DNA from: an uncultured Pelagibacteraceae bacterium
GTDB lineage: Bacteria > Pseudomonadota > Alphaproteobacteria > Pelagibacterales > Pelagibacteraceae
Length of the DNA: 64,000 nt
Reading direction: 5' to 3'
Assembly (NCBI GenBank): GCA_902569285.1
Contig: CACFTS010000001.1
Span: forward strand, 1-64,000
In this document: positions 29,511-43,476 of the stretch, in pieces
Numbering within the stretch: the first letter of the stretch is position 1
Layout: every line of letters starts with the position of its first letter
Translations under genes and position numbers: made by a program
Notes under the pieces: generated by a model
Told to the model about the DNA's origin: nothing
The model's input: the letters and a program-made list of their open reading frames with translations, nothing else
The model's database searches: none

Positions 29511-30169
29511 AAAACTTTCCAGTCTGTGGGAAATGTTACATAATTTACTTGGATACAACGTCTTTCTTTAATAATTTTTTTCTTTTCCATACCGTGCCAA
29601 GTATTTGGACCACTGGTAAAAAAATAACCATAATTATCTTTGTAAGGAACCGTTTTAACTTTTTCTAATTTTTCATTATATAAATCAGTACCTAAATCTT
29701 CAGATTCATTTGTTTTATTAACAAAAATTAACCCTGACATTAATTTTTCTTTAATATCACAATGAGGTTTTAACCAAAATCCTTCTCGATCACATATAAC
29801 CTCAACTCTTACATATGAATTGCTCAAATCTTTATTTATCATTTTTGATATTGTTTCGTATGTTTCTTTTGATTGAAGTTCGTTAATAAATTTTACTAAA
29901 TTTGGAAATTGTGATGCATTTTCCTTAGTTATAAAGCATCTAAATTTTATTGCTTTACCACCAGATGCAATTCCTTCTCTAAATTCTGCTGCGCCATCAT
30001 CAATTGCTCTAGTTCCATCATAGTTTAAATTATGTTTACTAACGTCTGGAATATCTGCTTTAATAATTTCTTCAATTACTTCCTCGCTTAAAGCATCTTT
30101 GTATTCCCAATGATCAAAAGGAATCTCGTGTTTCTTTGCTTGTTTTAAAATTGAATTAAGAAAAGTCAT
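29507..30169 (-). CDS. 2OG-Fe(II) oxygenase-like protein
   Basis: 'LKPHCDIKEKLMSGLIFVNK ... NTWHGMEKKKIIKERRCIQVNYV' resembles HxD...H jelly-roll dioxygenase motifs. Confidence 0.55.
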   Translation of the reverse strand: MTFLNSILKQAKKHEIPFDHWEYKDALSEEVIEEIIKADIPDVSKHNLNYDGTRAIDDGAAEFREGIASGGKAIKFRCFITKENASQFPNLVKFINELQSKETYETISKMINKDLSNSYVRVEVICDREGFWLKPHCDIKEKLMSGLIFVNKTNESEDLGTDLYNEKLEKVKTVPYKDNYGYFFTSGPNTWHGMEKKKIIKERRCIQVNYVTFPTDWKVF

Positions 30170-31106
30170 AATTTTTTAATTGCTCTTTTATATAACTTGA
30201 TATTTTATCAGTTTCATTAAGTTTTTCATAATTCCATTCTTCTACTGAATTTTCTAAATCTTTGATGATATTTAACGATTTAAATAATTCAAAAAATTTT
30301 CTAAATCTTTTATTGTTCTTAATTGCCGGCATTTGAGCTACATAAATTGGTTTTCCTGTCATTGCAGCTTCAGAAATCATTGATGTTGAGTCACATGTTA
30401 CAACAATATGGTCTGCTAATTTTAATGATGAAAGATAAGCCTTTTTATCAACATTGGTAATAATAATCTGATTTTGACCAAAATAATTTGCTGCTTTATT
30501 AATTACATTTTGAGGAGTTCTCATTGAAGGAATAAAAATTAATTGGTAACCTTTATTAATAAAATTATCTTTAATTTTTAAAAATATTTCATCTATAGTT
30601 TTGTCATTATAATCATAATATTTATTAGGTCCCCCAACAATCAAAGTGACTGCTTTCTCTTTATTTATTTGAGATTTTAAATAATTTTCATTTTCACTTA
30701 ATTCACTGTTTCTTAAATAGTGAATTGCTCCCTTGGTTGTTAAAACATTTTTTCCTTTTAAACCATCATGTTCTGGAGCTACTATAAAGTCAAAATTATC
30801 CAATGAAACTTTTGGATCTTGAATATGTATATTCATGATTTTATTTTTAAATTTTTGTTTTAAATAAATTGAAGGAACTACGCTTTTTCTTCCACAAGAA
30901 ATGACAATATCAAAATTGTTTTGAATATTATTTTTAAAAACAAATTTTTGTGTTGGAGTAATTTTTGGTGGAATCATCTCCCAAAAATTATTCAGTTCAA
31001 TTTTCTCGTGTATAAAATCTAAGTCTAATGCTTTTGCAAGTCCTTCTACTTGACTTATCATTCCATGCATTCCCTCGGTTAATAATATACCTTTTAATTT
31101 AGTCAT
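30156..31106 (-). CDS. ELM1/DUF1022-like glycosyltransferase-fold protein
   Basis: 'LTEGMHGMISQVEGLAKAL', 'VISCGRKSVVPSIYLKQ', 'HIQDPKVSLDNFDFIVAPEHDGLKGKNVLTTKGAIH', 'VTCDSTSMISEAAMTGKPIYVAQMP'. Confidence 0.75.
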   Translation of the reverse strand: MTKLKGILLTEGMHGMISQVEGLAKALDLDFIHEKIELNNFWEMIPPKITPTQKFVFKNNIQNNFDIVISCGRKSVVPSIYLKQKFKNKIMNIHIQDPKVSLDNFDFIVAPEHDGLKGKNVLTTKGAIHYLRNSELSENENYLKSQINKEKAVTLIVGGPNKYYDYNDKTIDEIFLKIKDNFINKGYQLIFIPSMRTPQNVINKAANYFGQNQIIITNVDKKAYLSSLKLADHIVVTCDSTSMISEAAMTGKPIYVAQMPAIKNNKRFRKFFELFKSLNIIKDLENSVEEWNYEKLNETDKISSYIKEQLKNYDFS

Positions 31107-31127
31107 TAATCACTATATAGCTTTCAT

Positions 31128-32072
31128 ATGAGTCAAAATCCAACTAAACACACAAAAGTGTTAATAATTGGATCTGGTCCTGCCGGATACACCGCAGCAG
31201 TTTATGCTGCAAGAGCAATGTTAAATCCAATATTAATTTATGGAGTTGAACCTGGTGGACAATTAACAACAACTACTGATGTTGAAAACTATCCTGGTTT
31301 TTCTGAAGTTATACAAGGACCTTGGTTAATGGATCAAATGAAAGATCAGGCAAAAGCTGTTGGAACAGAAATGATTGAAGATCATATTGGATCTGTCAAT
31401 TTAAAGTCCACACCTTTTGAAGCTGCAGGTGATAGTGGTCAAAAATATACCGCTGATAGCATTATAATTTCTACAGGTGCTCAAGCAAGATGGTTAAATT
31501 TAAAGTCAGAGCAAGAATTTAGAGGCTTTGGAGTTTCCGCATGTGCGACTTGTGATGGATTCTTTTTTAAAAATAAAGAAGTTGCTGTTGTAGGTGGTGG
31601 TAATGCAGCAGTTGAGGAAGCGATGTTTCTTACAAAATTTGCATCAAAAGTAAAATTAATTCATAGACGAGATAGTTTAAGAGCTGAAAAAATGCTTCAA
31701 AAAAAACTAATGGAAAATAAAAAAATTGAAATAATATGGGATTCTGTTGTTGAGGATGTTGTTGGAGATAAAGAGCCTAAAAGTGTTAAAGGAATTAAAA
31801 TTAAAAATTTAAAAACTAATAAAATAGATGAAATAAAATTAGATGGATTATTCATTGCAATTGGTCATGATCCAGCAACTCAGCTATTTAAAGATCAATT
31901 AAATATGGATAAAGAAGGTTATCTAATTACCAAACCTGATTCTACAGAAACAAGTATTCAGGGTGTTTATGCTGCTGGAGATGTTAAAGATAAAACATTT
32001 AGACAAGCTGTAACCGCTGCAGGAATGGGTTGTATGGCTGCACTTGAAGCTGAAAAATTTTTATCTCAATAA
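31128..32072 (+). CDS. trxB: Thioredoxin-disulfide reductase
   Basis: GSGPAGYTAAVYAARA, redox motif CATCDG, AGDVKDKTFRQAVTAAGMGCMAALEAE. Confidence 0.95.
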   Translation: MSQNPTKHTKVLIIGSGPAGYTAAVYAARAMLNPILIYGVEPGGQLTTTTDVENYPGFSEVIQGPWLMDQMKDQAKAVGTEMIEDHIGSVNLKSTPFEAAGDSGQKYTADSIIISTGAQARWLNLKSEQEFRGFGVSACATCDGFFFKNKEVAVVGGGNAAVEEAMFLTKFASKVKLIHRRDSLRAEKMLQKKLMENKKIEIIWDSVVEDVVGDKEPKSVKGIKIKNLKTNKIDEIKLDGLFIAIGHDPATQLFKDQLNMDKEGYLITKPDSTETSIQGVYAAGDVKDKTFRQAVTAAGMGCMAALEAEKFLSQ

Positions 32073-32073
32073 A

Positions 32074-35450
<3,377 letters not shown>

Positions 35451-35469
<19 letters not shown>

Positions 35470-36206
35470 TTATCACTGGTGGATCAACAAGAATTGGGGC
35501 TGCTATTGCAAAAAAATTATCTGGCCCAAAAAAAGAAATGGTTATTCATTATTACAGTTCTAAATCAAAAGCTGAAAAAATAAAAAAAGAATTATCAAAA
35601 AACAAAACAAAAGTTTACTTGGTTAAAGGTGATCTAAGCAGAGAAGCAGATGTGAAAAAAATAGTAAAATTTGCAAAATCTAAATTAAAATATTTTGATT
35701 GCTTAATTAATAACGCTTCTCTATTTGAAAATGATAAACTTGAAAATTTTACTACTGATAGTTGGGGGCGTCACTTAAGAACTAATTTAAGAACTCCTGC
35801 TCTTTTATCAAAAGAATTCTCAAAAAATGTCAGAGGTAAAAATAACAACATAATTAATATTATTGACCAAAGAATTTTTAAACTAACTCCATATTTTTTT
35901 TCATATACAATTAGCAAAACTGGACTTTATACTCTTACTAAAACAAGCGCTATGAGTCTTGCCCCAAGTATAAGAGTAAATGGAATTGCACCAGGCCCAA
36001 CTTTAAAGAATAAAAGGCAATCTGCACAACACTTTAAAAAGCAATACATGGCAACTCCCCTTAAAAGACAAGTGGACGTTGAACAAATCTGTAATGCGGT
36101 TGACTTCTTTGTTAAAAATAGATCTATTACAGGACAAGTAATATCAGTCGATAGTGGTCAAAGTTTAAATTGGCAAACTCCTGATATATTGGGATTAAAA
36201 GAATGA
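35451..36206 (+). CDS. Short-chain dehydrogenase (pteridine reductase-like)
   Basis: [49 protein letters not shown]; adjacent to folB-like gene. Confidence 0.85.
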
Positions 36207-36628
36207 AAAAAAATAATCTTAAAATAGTAAAAATAGATAAGATTAAAGGTTTATTTAATTACGAAAAAAAAATTCTTATAAAAGATCTAATACTAGATTT
36301 AAAACTTGGATATTACGATTTTGAAAAAGAAAAACCTCAAAAAGTAAAATTTACTCTTGAAGTAAACTATGAAGATAAAAAGCCATCAAATGATAAAGAT
36401 CTCAAATCAATTGTTAATTATGCAAAAATTGTAAAATTGATTAAAAAACTAGTTAAAAATAAACATTATAACTTTCTTGAAACATTGGCTGAGGATGTTT
36501 TTGATGAGCTATTTAAAGATAGAAGAATTGATAAAATAACTCTTCAAATTGAAAAATTAGAAATCATGAAAGACTGCTCGTCAGTCGGTATTCAGATTTC
36601 TAAAAAAAGAAGCCATGTTAAGCTCTGA
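36203..36628 (+). CDS. folB: Dihydroneopterin aldolase-like
   Basis: [31 protein letters not shown] ... [17 protein letters not shown]; linked to SDR gene. Confidence 0.75.
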   Translation: MKKNNLKIVKIDKIKGLFNYEKKILIKDLILDLKLGYYDFEKEKPQKVKFTLEVNYEDKKPSNDKDLKSIVNYAKIVKLIKKLVKNKHYNFLETLAEDVFDELFKDRRIDKITLQIEKLEIMKDCSSVGIQISKKRSHVKL

Positions 36629-38450
36629 TATTGGAAAAGACGTAATCAAAAAAGAACTACCCTTAATGCCAAAACTTCCTGGGGTATACAGGATGTTAAA
36701 TTCCAAAAATGAAGTTCTTTATGTGGGTAAGGCTAAAAATCTTACTAATAGATTAAAGAGTTATGTTTCAGAAAAAAATCACATAATAAGAACTGAAAGA
36801 ATGTTATCTCAAACAAAAAAGCTTGAGATAACCACTACCTCAAATGAAAGTGAGGCATTACTTCTTGAAGCTAACTTAATTAAAAAGCATAAACCTAAAT
36901 TTAATATTCTTTTAAGAGACGATAAGTCTTTCCCATTTATTTTCATCGGTAATAAAGATAAATGGCCACAAATAAAAAGACATCGAGGAAAAAAAGATAA
37001 AGAAGGATTTTATTTTGGTCCTTTTGCATCTGCGGGATCTGCTAACTGGACAATTAAAATGATTCAAAAAATTTTTCACTTAAGAGTTTGTGATGATAAT
37101 GTTTTTAAAAATAGGAAACGTCCGTGTATTTTATATGAAATTAAAAGATGTTCAGGACCTTGTGTTGGCTATATCAAAAAAGAAGAGTATAAAAAAACTG
37201 TTGATGATGCGATTGAATTTGTATCTGGTAAATCAAGAAAAATACAAAAAAGCCTTTCAGATCAAATGGAAAAAGCTAGTGAAGATTTAGATTTTGAAAA
37301 GGCAGTAATTTTGAGAGATAGAATTAAATCATTAAATATTATTCAATCATCACAAAGAATTAATGAGGCAAATTTAATTGAAGCAGATGTTATTGCTGGA
37401 TACAAAGAATCTGGAAAAACCTGTATTCAAGTATTTTTTTATAGATCTAAACAGAATTGGGGTAATCAATCATTTTTTCCAAAACATGATCCAGATGAAA
37501 AGTTGAGTAACATATTAAATTCATTTGTTTCTCAATTTTATGAAAATAAAAGTGTGCCCTCTTCAATAATATTATCAGAGCAAATTAAGGAAAAAGTTTT
37601 AATTGCAAAAACACTCTCTCAAAAAGAAAAAAAGCAAATTAATATTTCTGTTGCAAAAAAAGGATCAAAATTAAAAGTAATTAACAATGCAATTAAAAAC
37701 GCTAAAGATAGTTTAAATAGAAAACTTTATGAAAGCCAAAATAATAGAGAACTATTTGATGCTGTTGCTAAAAAATTTAATCTTGAAACGAATATAAATC
37801 TTATTGAAGTTTATGATAATAGTCACATTCAAGGAACAAATAGTGTTGGCGCATTAATTACTTATGGCGGTGAAGGCTTTATCAAAAAGAGATATCGAAA
37901 ATTCAATATTAAAGTTCAAAAAAATAAACAAGACGATTATGGAATGATGCGAGAAATTTTAAACAGAAGATTTAAAAGAGCTGTTCAAGAAAAAGACAAC
38001 TATCTTACGTTTCCAGACCTTGTTCTAGTTGATGGTGGAAAAGGACAATATTCAGTTGCTAGAGAAGCTTTAAATGAACTAGGACTTCACGATATACCCA
38101 TACTTGCAATCGCTAAGGGTAAGTTCAGAAATAGTGGAAACGAGACATTTTTTCATAATGGAAAAGAATTTAAGTTTGCCAAAAATGATCCCACCCTATT
38201 CTTCCTTCAAAGAATCAGGGATGAATCTCATCGATTTGCAATTAGCGCTCATAGAGCTAAAAGAAAAAAAGGAATTAGTAAATCTTTATTAGATCAAATC
38301 GAAGGTATCGGCTCAATTAGAAAAAGAGCTTTATTAAACCATTTTGGCTCTGCAAGAGCAGTTGAATCAGCAAGTCTAGATGAAATAAAATCAGTTGAAG
38401 GTGTTGAGGTAAAAGTTGCAAAAAAGATATATAATTTTTTTCACGAATAA
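36615..38450 (+). CDS. uvrC: Excinuclease ABC subunit C
   Basis: GIY-YIG domain ([30 protein letters not shown]), UVR, RNase H-like ([31 protein letters not shown]), HhH. Confidence 0.97.
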   Translation: MLSSDIGKDVIKKELPLMPKLPGVYRMLNSKNEVLYVGKAKNLTNRLKSYVSEKNHIIRTERMLSQTKKLEITTTSNESEALLLEANLIKKHKPKFNILLRDDKSFPFIFIGNKDKWPQIKRHRGKKDKEGFYFGPFASAGSANWTIKMIQKIFHLRVCDDNVFKNRKRPCILYEIKRCSGPCVGYIKKEEYKKTVDDAIEFVSGKSRKIQKSLSDQMEKASEDLDFEKAVILRDRIKSLNIIQSSQRINEANLIEADVIAGYKESGKTCIQVFFYRSKQNWGNQSFFPKHDPDEKLSNILNSFVSQFYENKSVPSSIILSEQIKEKVLIAKTLSQKEKKQINISVAKKGSKLKVINNAIKNAKDSLNRKLYESQNNRELFDAVAKKFNLETNINLIEVYDNSHIQGTNSVGALITYGGEGFIKKRYRKFNIKVQKNKQDDYGMMREILNRRFKRAVQEKDNYLTFPDLVLVDGGKGQYSVAREALNELGLHDIPILAIAKGKFRNSGNETFFHNGKEFKFAKNDPTLFFLQRIRDESHRFAISAHRAKRKKGISKSLLDQIEGIGSIRKRALLNHFGSARAVESASLDEIKSVEGVEVKVAKKIYNFFHE

Positions 38451-38458
38451 AAAAAAAT

Positions 38459-39043
38459 ATGCTTAAAAAAATACCAAATATATTAACTGTAGGTAGAATT
38501 TTAATTGTTCCTTTTTTTGTACTAGCCTTTTACTTGCCGGGCTTTTATGGAGATCTAACAGCTTTAATATTATTTATTGTTGCTTCCTTCACAGATTTTT
38601 TAGATGGAATGCTAGCTCGACTACTTGGTGAAGAGTCGAAGCTTGGTGAACTATTAGATCCAATTGCTGACAAGATTATTGTGGCAACAGCACTTATTCT
38701 TTTAGTTATGGATGGTACTATTCGTCACTATGAAGTCATTGCAGCAATAATCATCCTTACAAGAGAAATTTTAATTTCTGGTTTAAGAGAATTTTTAGCA
38801 AAAGGAAAAATTAAACTTCCAGTTTCAAATCTTGCAAAATTAAAAACTGTTTTGCAAATGATATCTATAGCTCTTTTGCTATCTGGAGAAACTGGCAATA
38901 AGATTATAAATTTCCAAGATTATAATGCTCAAACTATAGGCATTATCCTATTATGGCTTTCTGCAGCGTTAACGCTTTTTACTGGTTATGACTATATGCG
39001 TAAAGGAATTGATCACGCAATTTCTGAGGATAACAAAGACTAA
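38459..39043 (+). CDS. pgsA: CDP-diacylglycerol--glycerol-3-phosphate 3-phosphatidyltransferase
   Basis: CDP-alcohol phosphotransferase motif (FTDFLDGMLARLLGEESKLGELLDPIADKI). Confidence 0.93.
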   Translation: MLKKIPNILTVGRILIVPFFVLAFYLPGFYGDLTALILFIVASFTDFLDGMLARLLGEESKLGELLDPIADKIIVATALILLVMDGTIRHYEVIAAIIILTREILISGLREFLAKGKIKLPVSNLAKLKTVLQMISIALLLSGETGNKIINFQDYNAQTIGIILLWLSAALTLFTGYDYMRKGIDHAISEDNKD

Positions 39044-39921
39044 GCCGCTTTTTTCTTTTTTACTAGTGCCAGATAACTTTCGTTTAAATCAATTATCATT
39101 TCACATACTTTAAACTGATGTTCGGCTATACAAGATACTGGAGTTACCTCTGCTGCTGTACCTGTTAAAAAGCATCCCTCGAAATTTGAAAGTTCAGATG
39201 GATTGATTTTTCTTTCGTAAACTTTGATATTTTTTGATTTTGCAATTCCAATTACGGTTCTTCTTGTGATTCCATCTAAAAATGAATCAGGAATCGGAGT
39301 ATGTAAATCTCCATTTTTATCTTTAAAAAAAATATTTGCACCAGTTGCTTCAGCAACATTTCCTTCATGATCTAACATAAGTGAATCTGTGTAGCCTTGC
39401 TTTTCTGCCTCATGTTTTGAAAGTGTACAAATCATATAAAGTCCAGATGCTTTTGTATCCCAGGGGATTGTATTGGGTGCAGGTCTTCGCCAGTTAGAGA
39501 TATTCAATTTTATTCCCTCTACTTTCAACTTTGGATCAAAGTAAGAACCCCATTCCCATGTTGCAATGGCTACATGAATTTTTGTTTGCTGTGCAGAGAT
39601 AGCCATCATTTCACTTCCTCTCCAAACAACTGGTCTGACATATCCATTTTCTACTTTTTGAGTTGCAATTATTTTTTTTGATGCAACATTTATTTCATCT
39701 TCACTGTAAGGAATTTCAATACCCATCCTTTTTGCTGAATGAAATAATCTAGAAGTATGTTCTTCTAATTTGAAAATAAAACCATCATATACACGTTCAC
39801 CCTCAAAAACACAGCTAGCATAATGTAATCCGTGGCTCAAAACATGAACTTTAACATCTGACCAATCTACTAATTTGCCATTGTACCATATTTTGCCTGA
39901 TCTCTTATCGTAGGGTATCAT
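39040..39921 (-). CDS. ilvE: Branched-chain amino acid aminotransferase
   Basis: IWYNGKLVDWSDVKVHVLSHGLHYASCVFEGERVYDG; DTKASGLYM; NVAEATGANIFF. Confidence 0.92.
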   Translation of the reverse strand: MIPYDKRSGKIWYNGKLVDWSDVKVHVLSHGLHYASCVFEGERVYDGFIFKLEEHTSRLFHSAKRMGIEIPYSEDEINVASKKIIATQKVENGYVRPVVWRGSEMMAISAQQTKIHVAIATWEWGSYFDPKLKVEGIKLNISNWRRPAPNTIPWDTKASGLYMICTLSKHEAEKQGYTDSLMLDHEGNVAEATGANIFFKDKNGDLHTPIPDSFLDGITRRTVIGIAKSKNIKVYERKINPSELSNFEGCFLTGTAAEVTPVSCIAEHQFKVCEMIIDLNESYLALVKKKKAA

Positions 39922-39991
39922 GTTATGAAATATAAAATTCTTACTGAAAAATATCTTTGTATCTATAATATGTCAATATAACTTACCTATA

Positions 39992-40429
39992 ATGAAACAA
40001 CTTTTATATCTAAAAGATGATCAATTAAAAGATTTAATCGAGAAGCTATTTATAAGTTATAGAGAAACATTCTCAGATTCTAAAAAAATTCTAAATAAAT
40101 ACAGAATTGGTTTAGCACATCAAAAAGTTATACATTTAATATCAATGTATGAAGGTATTTCTATCTCTGAATTACTGAAAAGACTAAAAGTTACCAAACA
40201 AAGCTTAAATAGGGTGCTTAAAGATTTAATTAAATTAGAGGTGGTTATTTTTAAAAAAGATGATCAAGACACTAGAATTAAACATATTTTTCTTAACGAA
40301 AAAGGAAGAAAATTATTTAATGAAATTTTTGAAATACAAAAAAAAAGAATTCATAATGCATTATTAAATTCTAGCTCTGAAGAAGTTATTAATTTTGACA
40401 ATGTATTGAATAAGATAATAAATGGATAA
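39992..40429 (+). CDS. MarR-family transcriptional regulator
   Basis: HTH 'ISISELLKRLKVTKQSLNRVLKDLIKLEVVIFKKDDQDTRIKHIFLNEKGRKLF'. Confidence 0.88.
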   Translation: MKQLLYLKDDQLKDLIEKLFISYRETFSDSKKILNKYRIGLAHQKVIHLISMYEGISISELLKRLKVTKQSLNRVLKDLIKLEVVIFKKDDQDTRIKHIFLNEKGRKLFNEIFEIQKKRIHNALLNSSSEEVINFDNVLNKIING

Positions 40430-41099
40430 TTTTATTGCACATATATTAGTTGTTGATGATGATGATGGTATTAGATCACTAGTAAAAAAATACTTAAATG
40501 AAAATAATTATTTAGTTACTACGGCTAATAGTGCAGAAGACGCTACTAAAAAAGTCAAAATTATACAATTTGATTTAATTATTTTAGATATAATGATGCC
40601 TGGAAAAAGTGGATTAGAATTTATTCAAGAAAATCAAAAGAAATTAGAAACACCCATAATTTTATTAACAGCCAAAGGTGAAACCAATGAAAGAGTTGAA
40701 GGGTTAGAAATTGGTGCTGATGATTATCTAGCAAAGCCCTTTGAACCAAAAGAGCTTATATTAAGAATTAAAAATATAATTAAAAAGACAAAAAAAAATG
40801 ATCAAAAAAGAATTATAAAATTTGAAAATATTAAAATTGATTTAAATAAACTGTTAATTCTTAAGAATGATATTGAATATAAAATAAATAATACAGAAAA
40901 AAAAATATTAGAAAAAATGATTAATAATCCTGGTAAAACATTCTCTCGAGAAGATATAGGAATGTTAATTAATTTAGATAAAGAAAGATCAATAGATGTG
41001 ATTATTACAAGATTGAGGAAAAAAATAGAAATTGATCCTAAAAATCCAAAATTTTTACAAACAATTAGAGGTACTGGATATGTTCTATGGATTGAATAA
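40422..41099 (+). CDS. OmpR/PhoB-family response regulator
   Basis: HILVVDDDDGIRSLVKKYL...IILDIMMPGKSGLEF...LLTAKGE...GADDYLAKPFEPKELILRI plus winged-helix C-terminus. Confidence 0.93.
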   Translation: MDNFIAHILVVDDDDGIRSLVKKYLNENNYLVTTANSAEDATKKVKIIQFDLIILDIMMPGKSGLEFIQENQKKLETPIILLTAKGETNERVEGLEIGADDYLAKPFEPKELILRIKNIIKKTKKNDQKRIIKFENIKIDLNKLLILKNDIEYKINNTEKKILEKMINNPGKTFSREDIGMLINLDKERSIDVIITRLRKKIEIDPKNPKFLQTIRGTGYVLWIE

Positions 41100-42399
41100 A
41101 TTTATTAAAAATATTCTTCCAAAAAGATTATTTTACCGAGCCTTATTAATTGTTGCTGTTCCAGTAATAGTTTTACAGTTATTAATAACAGTTGTTTTTT
41201 TTGATAGTCTTTGGATCAAAACAAACAAGGGGATGACAAAAGCTCTTGTAAATGAAATCAAAACATTTATTGAAATTTATACAGATGAAATTTATGACAA
41301 GAATGTAATTACTAATCTTTTTTCTATCTACCAAGATTTGAATATTGAATATATTAAGGATAATAGTTTTAACTACAATCATGATGAAAGATGGTTTAGT
41401 CCAATAGATAGAACTTTAAGAAGAGAGCTTAAATCAAGATTTGGAACAGATAAGTTTTGGTTTGATACAACCAGATATAAAGAATTAATTGACTTAAGAA
41501 TTAAATATCAATCTGGATATTTTAAATTTTTAATTCCTAAAGATAGGGTTACTAGTTCATCTGCACGAATATTTGCATTATGGATTACAGTCCCAGCTAT
41601 AATAATGATTTTTATTTCATTAATTTTTTTAAAAAACCAAACAAGACCAATCACAAATCTTGCTAAAGCAGCAGAAAAATTCGGTAGAGGTGAAGAAATA
41701 GAAGAATTTAAACCGTCAGGGGCTGCAGAAATAAGACAGGCTGGTTATGAATTTGACAGAATGAGAAAAAGAATTGTTAGACATCTAAATCAGCGTTCAG
41801 AAATGTTGTCAGGAATTAGTCATGATTTAAGAACACCTCTAACAAGAATGAAACTGCAAATTGCTTTCATTAAAGATCAAGAATTAGCTAAAAAGTTATC
41901 AGAAGACATAAATGAAATGGAAAAAATGTTAAATGAATATCTTCAATTCACCAGTTCATCATATTTAGAAAAAGATGAAGAATTCAATATTAGTGATCTA
42001 ATCAATGAAATAATAGAAAAGTATAATAATAAAAATATTTCAACTAACATTACACCTAGATTATATGTTAGTGGTAGAAAAAATTTAATTAGAAGATGTA
42101 TTAACAATTTGTTAGATAATTCAATCAAATATGCTGACAAAGTTAAGATTGAAATTAGTAAAAATAATAACAATTTATTTATTAATATTGAAGATAATGG
42201 CCCTGGTATACCGGAACAAGAATATGATAATGTTTTTAAACCATTTTACAAAATTGATAAAGGTAGAGCTGATTCAAAATCTAGTGTTGGACTAGGATTG
42301 TCTATAGCATCCGATATTATAAGATCGCATGGAGGAAATATTAAATTAGAAAAATCTTCAATGAATGGTTTAGGAGTTAAGATTTTCTTACCTTTTTAA
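41080..42399 (+). CDS. EnvZ-like sensor histidine kinase
   Basis: Two TM, HAMP, H-box SGISHDLRTPLTRMKLQIAF, ATPase motifs NLLDNSIKYA, EDNGPGIP, SVGLGLSIASDIIRSHGG. Open frame extends to 41032; MFYGLNKF at 41080 is the likely start. Confidence 0.93.
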   Translation: MFYGLNKFIKNILPKRLFYRALLIVAVPVIVLQLLITVVFFDSLWIKTNKGMTKALVNEIKTFIEIYTDEIYDKNVITNLFSIYQDLNIEYIKDNSFNYNHDERWFSPIDRTLRRELKSRFGTDKFWFDTTRYKELIDLRIKYQSGYFKFLIPKDRVTSSSARIFALWITVPAIIMIFISLIFLKNQTRPITNLAKAAEKFGRGEEIEEFKPSGAAEIRQAGYEFDRMRKRIVRHLNQRSEMLSGISHDLRTPLTRMKLQIAFIKDQELAKKLSEDINEMEKMLNEYLQFTSSSYLEKDEEFNISDLINEIIEKYNNKNISTNITPRLYVSGRKNLIRRCINNLLDNSIKYADKVKIEISKNNNNLFINIEDNGPGIPEQEYDNVFKPFYKIDKGRADSKSSVGLGLSIASDIIRSHGGNIKLEKSSMNGLGVKIFLPF

Positions 42400-42628
42400 T
42401 TTTTCTTTTTTTTAAAGTTTGTAATTGATCAATTTTTTTTTCTAGATTTTCGACTCTTTTAGAAAGAATTTCGAATTCATCTTTGCTTGTTAGTTTCATT
42501 TTAAAAACTATCTCATCTCTTTTTGACTTTAAAATAATCATTAACTCATTTGCTATATCTTTAGATGATACTAAACCTTTTTCAAATAACTTGGCCAATT
42601 TATCAATAACAAACTTTGAATTTTTCAT
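42377..42628 (-). CDS. UbiK/BMFP-type accessory protein
   Basis: 83 aa, C-terminal coiled coil 'KDEFEILSKRVENLEKKIDQLQTLKKR'. Confidence 0.75.
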   Translation of the reverse strand: MKNSKFVIDKLAKLFEKGLVSSKDIANELMIILKSKRDEIVFKMKLTSKDEFEILSKRVENLEKKIDQLQTLKKRKIKKVRKS

Positions 42629-42646
42629 ATATTTGTATAATAACTT

Positions 42647-42673
42647 ATTATAATTATAACCTATAATTATAAT
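42647..42673. promoter_or_regulatory. Perfect 12-bp inverted repeat (ATTATAATTATA-ACC-TATAATTATAAT) between divergent ubiK-like and lgt genes
   Basis: Read directly from sequence. Confidence 0.5.
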
Positions 42674-42678
42674 TAAAA

Positions 42679-43476
42679 ATGTTCATTAATAATTTTGACC
42701 CAGTTGCAATTCAATTTTTTTCAATAGAAATAAGGTGGTATTCTCTAGCTTATATTGTTGGTATTTTATTAGGTTGGATTTTAAGTAAAAAAATTTTTAT
42801 TTCTGACACTAAATTAAATGAAAAATTTGATGATTATATAACCTATCTAATTTTAGGTTTAATTATTGGAGGAAGACTAGGCTATGTATTGTTTTATAAT
42901 TTTAATTTTTACTTAAATAATTTATTTGATATTTTTAAAATTTGGCAAGGCGGTATGTCATTTCATGGAGGTCTTGTAGGAATTGTTATTGTAAGTATTT
43001 GGTTTGCAAAAAAAAATAATCATAACCCATTTAATTACTTAGATATTGTTTCTTATGTTGCACCAGTAGGTATCTTTTTTGGAAGAATAGCAAACTTTAT
43101 AAATTCTGAATTATATGGAATAGAGGCAAATATCCCCTGGGCAGTAAAATTTGTACACGTAGATAATTTGTATAGACATCCCTCTCAATTATATGAAGCA
43201 CTTTTTGAGGGAATAGTATTATTTTTAATTCTATTATATTTTAAAAATAAAAGTTTCGTGAAAACTCCAGGATTTGTTTCTGGTATATTTTTAATCTTTT
43301 ATTCAATCTTCAGATTTTTTATTGAATTTTTTAGAGTACCTGATGAACAGTTGGGTTATTTGTTGTTTAATTTAACAATGGGGCAAATTATAAGTTTCTT
43401 TTCTTTAATAATTGGATGTTATTTAACTATCATAAAATATGAAGTCAAAAAAGATACTCAATCTACCTTTAGATAA
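42679..43476 (+). CDS. lgt: Prolipoprotein diacylglyceryl transferase
   Basis: IRWYSLAYIVGILLGW, GGRLGYVLFYN, WQGGMSFHGGLVG, GRIANFINSELYG, HPSQLYEALFEG. Confidence 0.96.
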   Translation: MFINNFDPVAIQFFSIEIRWYSLAYIVGILLGWILSKKIFISDTKLNEKFDDYITYLILGLIIGGRLGYVLFYNFNFYLNNLFDIFKIWQGGMSFHGGLVGIVIVSIWFAKKNNHNPFNYLDIVSYVAPVGIFFGRIANFINSELYGIEANIPWAVKFVHVDNLYRHPSQLYEALFEGIVLFLILLYFKNKSFVKTPGFVSGIFLIFYSIFRFFIEFFRVPDEQLGYLLFNLTMGQIISFFSLIIGCYLTIIKYEVKKDTQSTFR

